Shown: positions 51,351-60,451, counted from the stretch's first letter. The stretch is 64,000 nt of DNA from Streptomyces sp. NRRL F-2664 (GCF_000719345.1 NZ_JOFX01000021.1:48588-112587); one strand, 5' to 3'. The notes: a model not told the origin generated them from the sequence alone. Translations and numbers: made by a program.

Positions 51351-51587
51351 CTACCGCCGGGCTCGCTGGGCCTCGCGGATCCGGCGCAACCGGTTGACCG
51401 TGCCCGGGGCGTGGGCCAGGGCCCGTGGATCGTCCATCAGCGCGTTGAGCAGCTGGTAGTAGCGGACGGGGGTCATCCCCAGTCCTTCCCGTATGGCCCG
51501 CTCCTTGGCTCCGGGCCCGGGCCAGGTGCGCGCCTCGTACGCGAGCACCGCGGCCTCCGCGGCCGTCAGCTGCCCCTCGTCCGTCAT
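51351..51587 (-). CDS. DUF3263 family protein, 78 aa
   Basis: ATG 51587; MTDEGQLTAAEAAVLAYEAR then TWPGPGAKERAIREGLGMTP and VRYYQLLNALMDDPRAL are the full DUF3263 domain, a small helix-turn-helix-like actinobacterial protein. Probably co-transcribed with otsB. Function unknown. Confidence 0.93.
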   Translation of the reverse strand: MTDEGQLTAAEAAVLAYEARTWPGPGAKERAIREGLGMTPVRYYQLLNALMDDPRALAHAPGTVNRLRRIREAQRARR

Positions 51588-51630
51588 ACCGCCACATTAA
51601 CGCCGCCGTACGACAGACGGCGGCGCCGGG

Positions 51631-52929
51631 TCAGCGCGGTTCCGCCGCGCGCGCCGCCTCGGCGATGTCCTCCAGCACCTTGGCGGGCTGGCCGCCGGGC
51701 TGGACGGTCTTGCCGATGTTCTGCTTGATGTCCTCGCTGACGCCCGCCCACGACTTCTTGCCGACGGGGTACAGGCGGGAGCCGGGCAGGGCGGCCAGGA
51801 AGGGCTTCAGCTGGACCGCCGGGCCGCTGGTGGCGGCCTGCTTGGCCTGGTAGCCGGTGGTGGTGGCGGGCAGCAGGTCGTACTTGTCGGTGAAGGCCGT
51901 CACGTTCTTCGGCTGGTACAGGTAGTCGAGGAACTTGCCGGACTCGGCGCGGTGGCCGTTCTTGAACGCCATGATCCAGTCGGCGACGCCCATCGCCGGC
52001 TGCGGGGAGCCGTCGGAGGTCGGCAGCGCGACCATGCCGAACTTCACGCCCTTGGCCTCGGCCTGCTTCATCAGCGTGGGGTGGCCGTTGAGCATGCCGA
52101 CCTCGCCCTTGGTGAAGGCCTCGAAGGCGGCCTGGCGGTCGAGCTTGCCCGGCTCGACGGGGCCGGTCAGTCCTTGGCCGACCAGCTTGTCGCGCAGGAA
52201 CTCCAGCGACTTGACGTTGTCGGCGGAGTCGATGGAGTAGCCCTCTTCGTTGTCGGTGTAGCCGCCACCGCCGGCGAGCATCCACATCATCGTCTCGGCC
52301 TGGGCCTCCTCGCGGCCCAGCGGCAGCGCGAAGGGGGTGGGCACGCCCGCGCCCTTGAGCTTCTTCGCCGCGGCCTCCAGGTCCGCCCAGCTCTTGGGCT
52401 GCCAGCCCTTGGCGTCCTTGGCGATCACACCCGCGTCGGCGAGGAGCTTCTCGTTGTAGAAGAGCAGCCGGGTGCTGGAGACGAAGGGCATGCCGTACTG
52501 GACCTGCTTGACCTTCCCGGCGTCCGCCAGCGGGGCGAGGAAGTCGGCCTCGGTCTTCACGGAGAGCAGCTCGGCCGCGGAGTACAGCTTGTCGGCGGCG
52601 GCGTAGTCGGCGTAGGCGCCGATCTGGGCGATGTCGGGGGCCTTGCCGGCCTTGACCATCTCGGCGACCTTGGCGTCGACCTCGGACCAGGAGTAGACGT
52701 CGACGTCGACCTTGACGCCGGGGTGGTCCTTCTGGAAGCCGTCGGCGATCTCCTTCCAGTAGGCCGCCGAGGAGTTCTGCGGATTGTCCCCGTAGTCGGC
52801 CGCCACGACCCGCAGGGTCACCTCGTTGTCTCCGGTGAGTCCGTCGACGGCTCCGCAGCCCGTCAGCGTCACAGCGGTCAGGCACAGCGCGGCGCCCGAC
52901 GCGGCCAGGCTCAGGTAACGGCCCTTCAC
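51631..52929 (-). CDS. sugar ABC transporter substrate-binding lipoprotein (orphan)
   Basis: 432 residues from GTG 52929, about nine bases after AGGGGTGG. Lipobox LTGC with C25. Family 1 sugar-binding fold: AAYWKEIADGFQKDHPGVKV, APDIAQIGAYADYA, MPFVSSTRLLFYNEKLL, GKLDRQAAFEAFTKGEVGML. No permease genes are next to it. It is divergent from nagK with DasR-like sites between, so it may bind GlcNAc, chitobiose or a related sugar and use permeases encoded elsewhere. Confidence 0.92.
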   Translation of the reverse strand: MKGRYLSLAASGAALCLTAVTLTGCGAVDGLTGDNEVTLRVVAADYGDNPQNSSAAYWKEIADGFQKDHPGVKVDVDVYSWSEVDAKVAEMVKAGKAPDIAQIGAYADYAAADKLYSAAELLSVKTEADFLAPLADAGKVKQVQYGMPFVSSTRLLFYNEKLLADAGVIAKDAKGWQPKSWADLEAAAKKLKGAGVPTPFALPLGREEAQAETMMWMLAGGGGYTDNEEGYSIDSADNVKSLEFLRDKLVGQGLTGPVEPGKLDRQAAFEAFTKGEVGMLNGHPTLMKQAEAKGVKFGMVALPTSDGSPQPAMGVADWIMAFKNGHRAESGKFLDYLYQPKNVTAFTDKYDLLPATTTGYQAKQAATSGPAVQLKPFLAALPGSRLYPVGKKSWAGVSEDIKQNIGKTVQPGGQPAKVLEDIAEAARAAEPR

Positions 52930-52968
52930 AGGTATCGATCCACCCCTAGTTGTACGTACGATCCACGT

Positions 52969-52984
52969 AAGGTCTACACCACTT
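52969..52984. promoter_or_regulatory. DasR-like (dre) operator, site A
   Basis: AAGGTCTACACCACTT; on the other strand AAGTGGTGTAGACCTT, close to the dre consensus TGGTCTAGACCA. Lies about 40 bases upstream of the start of the substrate-binding protein. Confidence 0.6.
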
Positions 52985-53053
52985 TGGCGGCTCGTCCACA
53001 TCCGGCTCCCCCTGGGGGCGCCCGATTTGTATGGCCACTCAACAATCCCCCTC

Positions 53054-53069
53054 AATGGACTAGACCTTT
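53054..53069. promoter_or_regulatory. DasR-like (dre) operator, site B
   Basis: AATGGACTAGACCTTT, reverse AAAGGTCTAGTCCATT, nearly identical to the cutC site AGAGGTCTAGTCCAAT. It is 28 bases before GTG 53097 and should overlap the nagK promoter. Confidence 0.7.
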
Positions 53070-53096
53070 CCCCGTGAAGCACGCGAGACTGTCTCT

Positions 53097-54038
53097 GTGA
53101 AACCCGTGAAACACGTCATCGCCCTCGATGTGGGCGGCACCGGGATGAAAGCCGCCCTGGTCGCCGCCGACGGCACCCTGCTGCACGAAGCGCGCCGCGC
53201 CACCGGCCGCGAGCGGGGCCCCGACGCCGTCGTCGAGACGATCCAGGACTTCGCCGCCGAGCTCCTCGCCACCGGCCGGGAACGCTTCGGGCGGGCCGCC
53301 TCGGCCGCCGGGGTCGCCGTCCCGGGCATCGTCGACGCCGACCGCGGGACCGCCGTCTACGCGGCGAACCTCGGCTGGCGCGACGTACCGCTGCGCGCGC
53401 TGCTCGCCGCACGCCTCGGCGGGATCCCGGTGGCCCTCGGCCACGACGTGCGCACGGGCGGGCTCGCCGAGGGCCGCATCGGCGCCGGCCGGGGCGCCGA
53501 CCGCTTCCTCTTCGTGCCGCTCGGCACCGGCATCGCCGGCGCCATCGGCATCGCCGGCCGCATCGAGGCCGGAGCCCACGGGTACGCGGGCGAGATCGGG
53601 CACATCGTGGTCCGCCCCGGCGGCCCCGACTGCGGCTGCGGGCAGCGCGGCTGTCTGGAGACCCTCGCCTCGGCCGCCGCCGTCAGCCGCGCCTGGGCGG
53701 CCGCCTCCGGCGACCCGGCGGCCGACGCCGCCCACTGCGCCAAGGCCGTCGAGTCCGGCGACGCGCGCGCCCGCGAGGTGTGGCTGGCCGCCGTCGCAGC
53801 CCTCGCCGACGGGCTGGTCACCGCCATCACCCTGCTGGACCCGCGCACGCTGATCATCGGTGGCGGGCTCGCCGAGGCGGGGGAAACCTTGTTCACACCA
53901 CTACGGAAGGCCGTGGAGGAGCGCGTGACGTTCCAGCGGCTCCCCCACATCGTTCCGGCGGCCCTCGGGGACACCGCCGGCTGCCTGGGCGCAGGGCTGC
54001 TCGCCTGGGACCTACTCGCCACGGAGGTACCGGCCTGA
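53097..54038 (+). CDS. nagK: ROK-family sugar kinase, probable N-acetylglucosamine kinase
   Basis: 313 residues from GTG 53097 (GTG 53106 is an alternative; no clear ribosome site, so possibly near-leaderless). ROK signatures: IALDVGGTGMKAALV for ATP phosphate, FVPLGTGIAGAIG, GYAGEIGHIVV with the catalytic-loop Glu-His, and the zinc knot CGCGQRGCLE. Overlaps nagA by one base (TGATG). Phosphorylates GlcNAc, or a related hexosamine, for NagA. Confidence 0.9.
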   Translation: MKPVKHVIALDVGGTGMKAALVAADGTLLHEARRATGRERGPDAVVETIQDFAAELLATGRERFGRAASAAGVAVPGIVDADRGTAVYAANLGWRDVPLRALLAARLGGIPVALGHDVRTGGLAEGRIGAGRGADRFLFVPLGTGIAGAIGIAGRIEAGAHGYAGEIGHIVVRPGGPDCGCGQRGCLETLASAAAVSRAWAAASGDPAADAAHCAKAVESGDARAREVWLAAVAALADGLVTAITLLDPRTLIIGGGLAEAGETLFTPLRKAVEERVTFQRLPHIVPAALGDTAGCLGAGLLAWDLLATEVPA

Positions 54039-55189
54039 TGTCCGGAAGCGCACACAGCACTGTTCTCTCCGGCGCCAGGGTGGTGCTGCCCACCGGGACC
54101 GTGGCGGGCGGCCGGGTCATCGTCGAGGGCGACCGCATCGCCGGCAGCGCGGGCGAGGGCGCGCAGACCGTCGACCTGACCGGGCACTGGATCGTCCCCG
54201 GCTTCGTGGACATGCACAACCACGGCGGCGGCGGCGCCTCCTTCACCTCCGGCACCGCCGAGGACGTCCTGCGGGGCGTGCGCACCCACCGCGCGCACGG
54301 CACCACCACCCTGGTCGCCTCCACCGTCACCGGGGACCTGGACGAACTGGCCCGGCGGGCCGGGCTGCTGGCCGAGCTGACGCAGGCGGGCGAGATCGCC
54401 GGCATCCACTTCGAGGGGCCGTTCATCAACCCCTGCCGCAAGGGCGCCCACAAGGAGGACCTGCTCCGCGATCCCGACCCGGCCGAGGTCCGCAAGCTCA
54501 TCGACGCCGCGCACGGCGCCGCCCGCATGGTCACCCTGGCCACCGAACTGCCGGGCGGCCTGGACTCCGTACGGCTGCTGGCCGAGCACGGGGTCGTCGC
54601 CGCGATCGGCCACACCGACGCCAGCTACGAGCAGACACGCGCCGCCATCGACGCGGGCGCGACCGTCGCCACCCACCTCTTCAACGCAATGCCGGCCCTC
54701 GCGCATCGCGAACCCGGCCCGATCGCCGCCCTCCTGGAGGACGAGCGGATCACCGTCGAGCTCATCAACGACGGCACCCACCTGCATCCCGCCGCCCTCG
54801 AACTGGCCTTCCACCACGCCGGTGCGCACCGGGTGGCGCTGATCACCGACGCCATGGACGCGGCCGGCTTCGGCGACGGGACCTACCACCTCGGTCCGCT
54901 GGAGGTCGAGGTCAAGGGCGGGGTGGCGCGCCTCGTCGAGGGCGGCTCCATCGCCGGCTCGACCCTCACCCTGGACACCGCCTTCAAGCGCTCGGTGACC
55001 CTCGACAAGCTGCCCGTGGAGTCCGTGGTCCAGGCGATCTCCGCCAACCCGGCCGCCCTGCTCGGCCTGTACGACGAGATCGGCTCGCTGGAGCCCGGCA
55101 AGTACGCGGACCTCGTCGTCCTGGACGCCGCCTTCGACGTCCGGGGCGTCATGCGGCGCGGCGAATGGGTCGTCCGGCCGGACGCCTGA
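54038..55189 (+). CDS. nagA: N-acetylglucosamine-6-phosphate deacetylase
   Basis: 383 residues from ATG 54038. Amidohydrolase fold: FVDMHNHGGGGASF with metal ligands, HFEGPFINPCRKGAH, AIGHTDASYEQTRAAI, THLFNAMPALAHREPG, ITDAMDAAGFGDG. Produces glucosamine-6-phosphate and acetate. Translationally coupled to the kinase; also uses the GlcNAc-6-P made by MurQ. Confidence 0.95.
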   Translation: MSGSAHSTVLSGARVVLPTGTVAGGRVIVEGDRIAGSAGEGAQTVDLTGHWIVPGFVDMHNHGGGGASFTSGTAEDVLRGVRTHRAHGTTTLVASTVTGDLDELARRAGLLAELTQAGEIAGIHFEGPFINPCRKGAHKEDLLRDPDPAEVRKLIDAAHGAARMVTLATELPGGLDSVRLLAEHGVVAAIGHTDASYEQTRAAIDAGATVATHLFNAMPALAHREPGPIAALLEDERITVELINDGTHLHPAALELAFHHAGAHRVALITDAMDAAGFGDGTYHLGPLEVEVKGGVARLVEGGSIAGSTLTLDTAFKRSVTLDKLPVESVVQAISANPAALLGLYDEIGSLEPGKYADLVVLDAAFDVRGVMRRGEWVVRPDA

Positions 55190-55326
55190 GAACCGCCTCC
55201 GGCCGCCGCTCCCCAGGCCGTGCCGACGGCCGACCGGCTGGTCGCGCACAGGTGGTCGGCCCGTAGGGCTGGGCCGACCGCCCCGCGTTTGGCATGATCC
55301 CGGCAGCAACAGACCCGGGGGTGCCC

Positions 55327-56244
55327 ATGATCCTGACCGTGACGCTCAACACCGCGCTCGACGTCACGTACCGCGTGCCGCGGCTGCTTCCGCACGCCTC
55401 GCACCGGGTCACCGCCGTCACCGAGCGGCCCGGCGGCAAGGGCCTCAACGTCGCCCGCGTCCTGGCCGCCCTCGGCCACAAGGTGACCGCGACGGGCTTC
55501 GCCGGCGGCCCGGTCGGCGCCGTCGTCCGCGCCATGCTGGCGGCGTCGCCCGGGGTGGTGGACGCGCTGGTGCCCTGCACGGGCACCTCGCGCCGCACCC
55601 TGGCCGTGGTCGACGAAGCCTCCGGCGACACCACGCAGTTCAACGAGCCGGGTCCGCCGATCACGCCGGCCGAGTGGGCGCGGTTCCTCACCCACTACGA
55701 GGAACTGGCGGCCGGGGCCCGGGCGGTGGCCCTGTGCGGCAGCCTCCCGCCCGGCGTGCCCGTGGGCGCGTACGCGGTGCTCGTACGGGTGGCCCGCGCG
55801 GCCGGGGTCCCCGTGCTCCTGGACACCAGCGGCGAGGCCCTGCGGCGCGGGGTCGCGGCCCGTCCCGAGATCATCAAGCCGAACGCCGCCGAGCTGGCCG
55901 AACTCACCGGCTCCCGCGACCCGCTCCCCGCCACCCGCGACGCCCGCCGCCGCGGAGCGCACGCGGTGGTCACCTCGCTGGGGCCGGGCGGCCTGCTGGC
56001 CGCCACCGCCGCGGGCACCTGGCAGGCGGCCCCGCCGCGCCCGCTGTCCGGCAACCCCACCGGAGCCGGCGATTCCGCCGTCGCCGGCCTGCTGTCGGCC
56101 CTGGCGGAGGACCTGGACTGGCCGGACCGCCTGACCCGCGCGGTCGCCCTCTCGGCGGCCACGGTCCTGTCCCCGGTGGCGGGCGAGTTCGACCCCCGCA
56201 CCTACGAGGAGGTACGGGGGTCGGTGAAGGTCACGCCGGCCTAG
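55327..56244 (+). CDS. 1-phosphofructokinase-family (PfkB) hexose kinase
   Basis: 305 residues from ATG 55327 after GGGGGTG. PfkB signatures: ILTVTLNTALDVTYRVPRL, ERPGGKGLNVARVLAALGH, LCGSLPPGVP, KPNAAELAELTG, GNPTGAGDSAVAGLLSAL with the catalytic Asp of GAGD. Phosphorylates a sugar phosphate such as fructose-1-P or tagatose-6-P; the link to nagA suggests an amino-sugar or galactosamine branch. 137 bp separate it from nagA. Confidence 0.9.
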   Translation: MILTVTLNTALDVTYRVPRLLPHASHRVTAVTERPGGKGLNVARVLAALGHKVTATGFAGGPVGAVVRAMLAASPGVVDALVPCTGTSRRTLAVVDEASGDTTQFNEPGPPITPAEWARFLTHYEELAAGARAVALCGSLPPGVPVGAYAVLVRVARAAGVPVLLDTSGEALRRGVAARPEIIKPNAAELAELTGSRDPLPATRDARRRGAHAVVTSLGPGGLLAATAAGTWQAAPPRPLSGNPTGAGDSAVAGLLSALAEDLDWPDRLTRAVALSAATVLSPVAGEFDPRTYEEVRGSVKVTPA

Positions 56245-56257
56245 GGCGCGGCACGGG

Positions 56258-57289
56258 TCAGCCCTGTTCCAGCCAGAGCTGGTCGAGGACGACGTCGCAC
56301 TGGTTGCCCGCCTCGCACGAGATCCTGATCGTGTTGGCGCCCTGCTTGAGGTCGACGAGCGAGTAGGTGTTGGTCCACCCCTTGGCCCAGTCGCCCGGGG
56401 CGGCCTTGGAGAAGTTCGCCATGTTGACCGGCCGGGTCTGCGCCTCACCGTTGACGGTGAGCGTGGTGCTGGCGTCCTTGCCCGGCACCCCGTAGGTCAT
56501 CTTCAGCTTGTACTTGCCCGCCTTGGGGACGTCCACCGACCAGGTGGCGGCCGCACCGACGGCGTTCAGGCCGGTCACGTACTGGCCGTTCTCGCTCTTC
56601 GCCCCCGGCAGCGTGTTCTGCAGGTTCGCGCCGCCCGTGAGGGACATGCCGCTGCCGCCGAAGTCCGCCTTGGGCAGCGGCGCCTGCGAGGGCTTCGCGC
56701 TCGGAGTGGGGCTCGCCGGGTTGGGCGGGGCCGCCGACTGCTGGCCGCCGTTCGCCGTGTCCTGGCCCTTGTCCTCCGGCTTGTCCCGGTCGCCGAAGGC
56801 GAGGGCCGCGCCGATGCCGATCACGACCGCGCCGACCACCGCGACAGCCGCGATCAGCAGCCCGCGCCGGCTGGAGGCACCGCCGCCCACCCTGCGGCCA
56901 CCGCCCGCTCCGTGGCCGCCGGCGTGCGAGATCGTCTGGGTCTGCCCGGCCTGCGGCTGCTGCGGAACGCCGTACCCGCCCGCCTGCAGCGCCTCGGGCG
57001 CCTGGTACTGGGCCTGGTAGCCGGGGCTCTGCTGGGGGACGGGGCCGCGCTGGCCGCCGCCGTTCCTGCGCTCGCCGACCGTCCGCACCTGGTGGTGCGA
57101 GGTACGGGGGACACCGGGCTGTGCACCGGGGTGACCGCCGGCCGCGCCGCCGGGATAGCCGTATCCGCCGCCCGACGTGGGCGGGGTGGCTCCGGCAGAC
57201 TGGCCGTCCGCGTAGAGATAGCCGAACGGATCATCGTCCTCGGGCTTGTTCGCCCCACCGTGCGGGCCGTTGTTCGCGGGCGTCGTCAT
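56258..57289 (-). CDS. membrane protein with extracellular CBM35-like domain
   Basis: 343 residues from ATG 57289. A cytoplasmic Gly/Gln/Pro-rich region (1-140) precedes one span (LLIAAVAVVGAVVIGIGAAL, about 145-167). A Pro/Ser linker leads to a carbohydrate-binding module: NLQNTLPGAKSENGQYVTGL, AATWSVDVPKAGKYKLKMTY, NTIRISCEAGNQCDVVLDQLW. Two Cys near the end may form a disulfide. Probably binds cell-surface glycans. Lies between pfkB and cdgB. Confidence 0.85.
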   Translation of the reverse strand: MTTPANNGPHGGANKPEDDDPFGYLYADGQSAGATPPTSGGGYGYPGGAAGGHPGAQPGVPRTSHHQVRTVGERRNGGGQRGPVPQQSPGYQAQYQAPEALQAGGYGVPQQPQAGQTQTISHAGGHGAGGGRRVGGGASSRRGLLIAAVAVVGAVVIGIGAALAFGDRDKPEDKGQDTANGGQQSAAPPNPASPTPSAKPSQAPLPKADFGGSGMSLTGGANLQNTLPGAKSENGQYVTGLNAVGAAATWSVDVPKAGKYKLKMTYGVPGKDASTTLTVNGEAQTRPVNMANFSKAAPGDWAKGWTNTYSLVDLKQGANTIRISCEAGNQCDVVLDQLWLEQG

Positions 57290-57357
57290 CGCAGGTCACT
57301 CCTTTCGACCCCCGGGAGCCTACCCCGAACAGGTGCCCACACGGGCGACGGACCGCC

Positions 57358-59109
57358 TCAGCCCGCTCGGCGGTGCGCCTTGGAACGGGACCTCTTCTCG
57401 ATGTACATCCGCTGGTCGGCGGAGCGCAGCACCTCGTCCGCGGACATGCCGCAGCTGGCCCAGCCGATGCCGAAACTGGCGCCCACCCGCACCGCGCGGC
57501 CGTCCACGCGGATCGGCGGGATGATCGCGTTGCGCAGCCGGACCGCGAGGTCCGCGGCGTCCGCGGCGCCGAGGCCGTCGGCCAGGACGACGAATTCGTC
57601 ACCACCCAGCCGGGCGACGGTGTCACCGTCCCTGACGCCCGTCGTCAGCCGCCGGGCGACCTCGATCAGGACCGCGTCGCCCGTGTGGTGACCGAACCGG
57701 TCGTTGATCGACTTGAAGCCGTCGAGGTCGCAGAAGAGCACCGCGAGCCCCTTCGTCCCGTCGTCGACGTCCGTGGCGGGCGCCACCGTGTGCACGTGGT
57801 GGTCGTACGGCCCGTCCGTCGCGGCCGTCGGCGCCCCGGGGAAGTCGAAGGGATCGACCGCACCGTACCGGTCGGGTCCGTCGGGCTGGAAGCCGTGTTC
57901 GCCGGCACCGCCCCCCGCCTCCGCCCGCACCTCGAACCCGTCGCGCCCGACCTGTCCCCCCTGTCCGCCGTGCGCCTCCCGGCCCTCGAAGGCCGCGTCC
58001 AGCGCCTCGATCGCGCTGGCCCGCGCCGACTGCGGCCTGCGGCACAGCCGCGCCCCGAGCCGGGCCCGCAGCTCGGCGCTGTTGGGCAGGCCGGTCAGCG
58101 AGTCGTGGCTGGCCCGGTGCGCGAGCTGGAGCTCGTGCCGCTTGCGCTCCTCGATGTCCTCGACGTGCGTCAGCAGGAAGCGCGGCCCGTCGGCGGCGTC
58201 GGCGACGACGGAGTTGCGCAGCGAGACCCATACGTACGTGCCGTCCCGGCGGCCCAGGCGCAGCTCGGCGCGGCCGCCCTCGGCGGAGGTGCGCAGCAGG
58301 GTGCCGATGTCCTCGGGGTGGACCAGGTCGGAGAAGGAGTAGCGGCGCAGGACGGAGGCGGGGCGGCCGAGCAGCCGGCACAGGGCGTCGTTGGTGCGCA
58401 GCAGCCGGCCGTGCTGGTCGCCGCCCATCTCGGCGATGGCCATGCCGCTGGGCGCGTACTCGAAGGCCTGGCGGAACGACTCTTCACTTGCACGGAGGGC
58501 CTGTTGCTCGCGCTCCAGGCGGACGAGGGCGCGCTGCATGTTCGCGCGGAGCCTCGCATTGCTGATCGCAATCGCCGCCTGGAAGGCGTACATCTGGAGC
58601 GCTTCACGGCCCCAGGCGCCGGGCCGGCGGCCGTTGCGGGGTCTGTCCACCGAAATGACACCCAGTAGTTCCCCGCCGGACGCATACATGGGGGCGTAGA
58701 GCCGGTCCTCGGGATGCCACTCGTCCTCGAAGCGCGGATCGGGGCCGTCGGTGTGCCACTGGGGGACGTCGTCCTCCAGGAGGACCCAGCCCTCCGTGTG
58801 CGGGATGAAGCGGAGCCCGTCCCAGCACTCACCCATCGTCAGACGGCGCTCCCACGAGGCGCGGGAACCCACGCGACCTGTGATGAGAGCCTCCGCGGCG
58901 GGGTCGCCGGCGAAGGCGGCGACGACCAGATCGCCGTCCGGGCGAACGAGGTTGACACAGGCGAGCTCATAGCCGAGGCCCACGACGATGCCGTCCACGA
59001 CGGTCTGCAGAGTGTCCGCCAGGCTCCGGGCCGTGTTGAGATCGGCCACCACCCGGTGCAGCTGCCGCAGGGTCGCAAGACGGACGTACGGCTCCGACTC
59101 GGTCTCCAT
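57358..59109 (-). CDS. cdgB: GAF-PAS-GGDEF diguanylate cyclase (CdgB-like)
   Basis: 583 residues from ATG 59109, six bases after GGGGAGAG. GAF at about 15-190, PAS at 208-325, GGDEF domain from 334. The active site GGDEF is intact (502-506) and the inhibitory I-site RDGD lies at 493-496, five residues before it. A Gly/Asp-rich insert of about 95 residues (355-450) splits the start of the GGDEF domain. Makes c-di-GMP, the effector of BldD; a BldD-like box lies upstream, as described for cdgB in S. coelicolor. Confidence 0.93.
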   Translation of the reverse strand: METESEPYVRLATLRQLHRVVADLNTARSLADTLQTVVDGIVVGLGYELACVNLVRPDGDLVVAAFAGDPAAEALITGRVGSRASWERRLTMGECWDGLRFIPHTEGWVLLEDDVPQWHTDGPDPRFEDEWHPEDRLYAPMYASGGELLGVISVDRPRNGRRPGAWGREALQMYAFQAAIAISNARLRANMQRALVRLEREQQALRASEESFRQAFEYAPSGMAIAEMGGDQHGRLLRTNDALCRLLGRPASVLRRYSFSDLVHPEDIGTLLRTSAEGGRAELRLGRRDGTYVWVSLRNSVVADAADGPRFLLTHVEDIEERKRHELQLAHRASHDSLTGLPNSAELRARLGARLCRRPQSARASAIEALDAAFEGREAHGGQGGQVGRDGFEVRAEAGGGAGEHGFQPDGPDRYGAVDPFDFPGAPTAATDGPYDHHVHTVAPATDVDDGTKGLAVLFCDLDGFKSINDRFGHHTGDAVLIEVARRLTTGVRDGDTVARLGGDEFVVLADGLGAADAADLAVRLRNAIIPPIRVDGRAVRVGASFGIGWASCGMSADEVLRSADQRMYIEKRSRSKAHRRAG

Positions 59110-59206
59110 TGCTCGCTCTCCCCGAGACCTCGACAGCAACTCCAGGTTTGTCATCGGCGTTTCGTTGCGGTGTCCCGTCCACTGAATCACAGTGAGCTGT
59201 GCGCCA

Positions 59207-59221
59207 GGTACACAGGGTCAA
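59207..59221. promoter_or_regulatory. BldD-like operator upstream of cdgB
   Basis: GGTACACAGGGTCAA agrees with the BldD consensus nTnACnCAGnGTnAn except at the first T. About 100 bases upstream of the cdgB start. Confidence 0.55.
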
Positions 59222-59235
59222 CAAATCTTGCCCTC

Positions 59236-59251
59236 TGTGACTCAAGTCACA
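59236..59251. promoter_or_regulatory. 16-bp palindrome in the cdgB upstream region
   Basis: TGTGACT-CA-AGTCACA with perfect 7-base arms. Similar to a BldD half-site pair but with one base less in the centre; could also be a site for a CRP-like protein. Confidence 0.5.
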
Positions 59252-59410
59252 TGAGATGAATAACGGTGCGGACGGAGGGGTTTCTGACTGGGAGCGCTCC
59301 CCCACCTTCTCTTGAGCAAACGATACGCCCGGGCCTAGGCCGAGGGGCGGGGGCACGACTCGGACCAGGGCCCGATGTGCCGTACGGGAGGGCGAGATTA
59401 GCGTTTCGGC

Positions 59411-59977
59411 GTGCTGAAGACGACCCCCGTACCCGCCGAGCCCGACGCCAGCCCCCATGCTGAGGGGGTGAGCAATGACGAGTTCCGCGCCGCGATGTCC
59501 CGACTGGCCGCCGGCGTGTGCCTGATCACCGCCCACGAGGCCCCGACGGCACCCGGCGGCCCACGGGGCGAGGACGTCGGCATGACGGCGACCGCCTTCC
59601 TGTCCGTCTCCCTGGAGCCGCCCCTGGTCCTGGTGAGCCTGCGCGAGGGCTCCCGCATGGACGACCTGCTGGCGGAGCAGCCGCTGTGGGCGGTCTCCGT
59701 CCTCGCCGACCACCAGTTGCAGATCGCCGGCCGCTTCGCCATGAAGGGCCGCATCAGCGACCGGCTGCTCTTCGCCGACCTGCCGTACGTGCGCGGCGAG
59801 GCCTCCGGCGCGCCCCTGCTGAACGGCGCCCTCGCCACCCTGGAGTGCCGTACGGAGAACCGCGTCGAGGCGGGCGACCACACCCTGGTGATCGGCCGCG
59901 TGCTGACGGCCGCCCTGCCGTCCCCGGACTCGGGACCCCTGACGTACTTCCGCGGCCGCTACCGGCACCTGGGCTGA
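59411..59977 (+). CDS. flavin reductase family protein
   Basis: 188 residues from GTG 59411. Split-barrel flavoprotein: FRAAMSRLAAGVCLITAH, GMTATAFLSVSLEPPLVLVSL, GRFAMKGRISDRLLF, ATLECRTENRVEAGDHTLVIGRV. Reduces FMN or FAD with NAD(P)H, or is the small part of a two-component monooxygenase. Divergent from cdgB. Confidence 0.9.
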   Translation: MLKTTPVPAEPDASPHAEGVSNDEFRAAMSRLAAGVCLITAHEAPTAPGGPRGEDVGMTATAFLSVSLEPPLVLVSLREGSRMDDLLAEQPLWAVSVLADHQLQIAGRFAMKGRISDRLLFADLPYVRGEASGAPLLNGALATLECRTENRVEAGDHTLVIGRVLTAALPSPDSGPLTYFRGRYRHLG

Positions 59978-60025
59978 AACCGGGACCGGGCCGGCCCGCC
60001 GCGGCGGTCGCGCCGCGGGCGTCGG

Positions 60026-60451
60026 CTACCAGTCCCGGCCGGTGCGGCCGCGCTTGGTCTCGGCCCGCGCCTTCTTCTCCCGCAGCCGCCGCTCGTTGAT
60101 CCCGCGCGGGATCTTCGTCGGCCGGCGCTGCTTGGGCGGCGGCGCCGTCGCCTCGGCCAGCAGCGAGGCCAGCCGGACCAGTGCCATCTCCCGGTTGCGC
60201 AGCTGCGAGCGGTGCTCGGAGGCCCGGACGGTCACCACCCCGCCCACCAGCCGGCCCGCCAGACGCTCCAGCGCCCGCTCCTTCCACACCTCCGGCAGCG
60301 CCTTGGTCGCCCCCAGGTCGAATAGGAGCTCCACCCGCGAGTCCGAGGTGTTCACGTGCTGTCCGCCGGGCCCGGAGGACCGCGAGAAACGCCAGGAGAG
60401 CTCTCCCTCGGGGAGCACGACCGAACCGCGGATGACATAGGGACCAGGCAT
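60026..60451 (-). CDS. arfB: alternative ribosome-rescue factor ArfB (release-factor-like)
   Basis: 141 residues from ATG 60451 ([18 protein letters not shown]). The peptidyl-tRNA hydrolysis motif is [21 protein letters not shown] at 29-31. A basic helical tail for the mRNA channel follows ([35 protein letters not shown]). Rescues stalled ribosomes. Longer upstream reading lies in the terD promoter region and is rejected. Confidence 0.93.
   Translation of the reverse strand: MPGPYVIRGSVVLPEGELSWRFSRSSGPGGQHVNTSDSRVELLFDLGATKALPEVWKERALERLAGRLVGGVVTVRASEHRSQLRNREMALVRLASLLAEATAPPPKQRRPTKIPRGINERRLREKKARAETKRGRTGRDW

Larger units (their letters stand above)
59110..59410. other. divergent regulatory region between cdgB and the flavin reductase
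   Basis: 301 bp without a gene. Holds the BldD-like box at 59207, a perfect palindrome at 59236, a TCACAGTGA palindrome at about 59187 and an AT-rich stretch (GAGATGAATAACGG), so both promoters are probably here. Confidence 0.5.

Noticed and set aside
52930..53082. Longer start of the substrate-binding lipoprotein
   Set aside because: It would run through the divergent promoter region and put residues before the lipoprotein signal.
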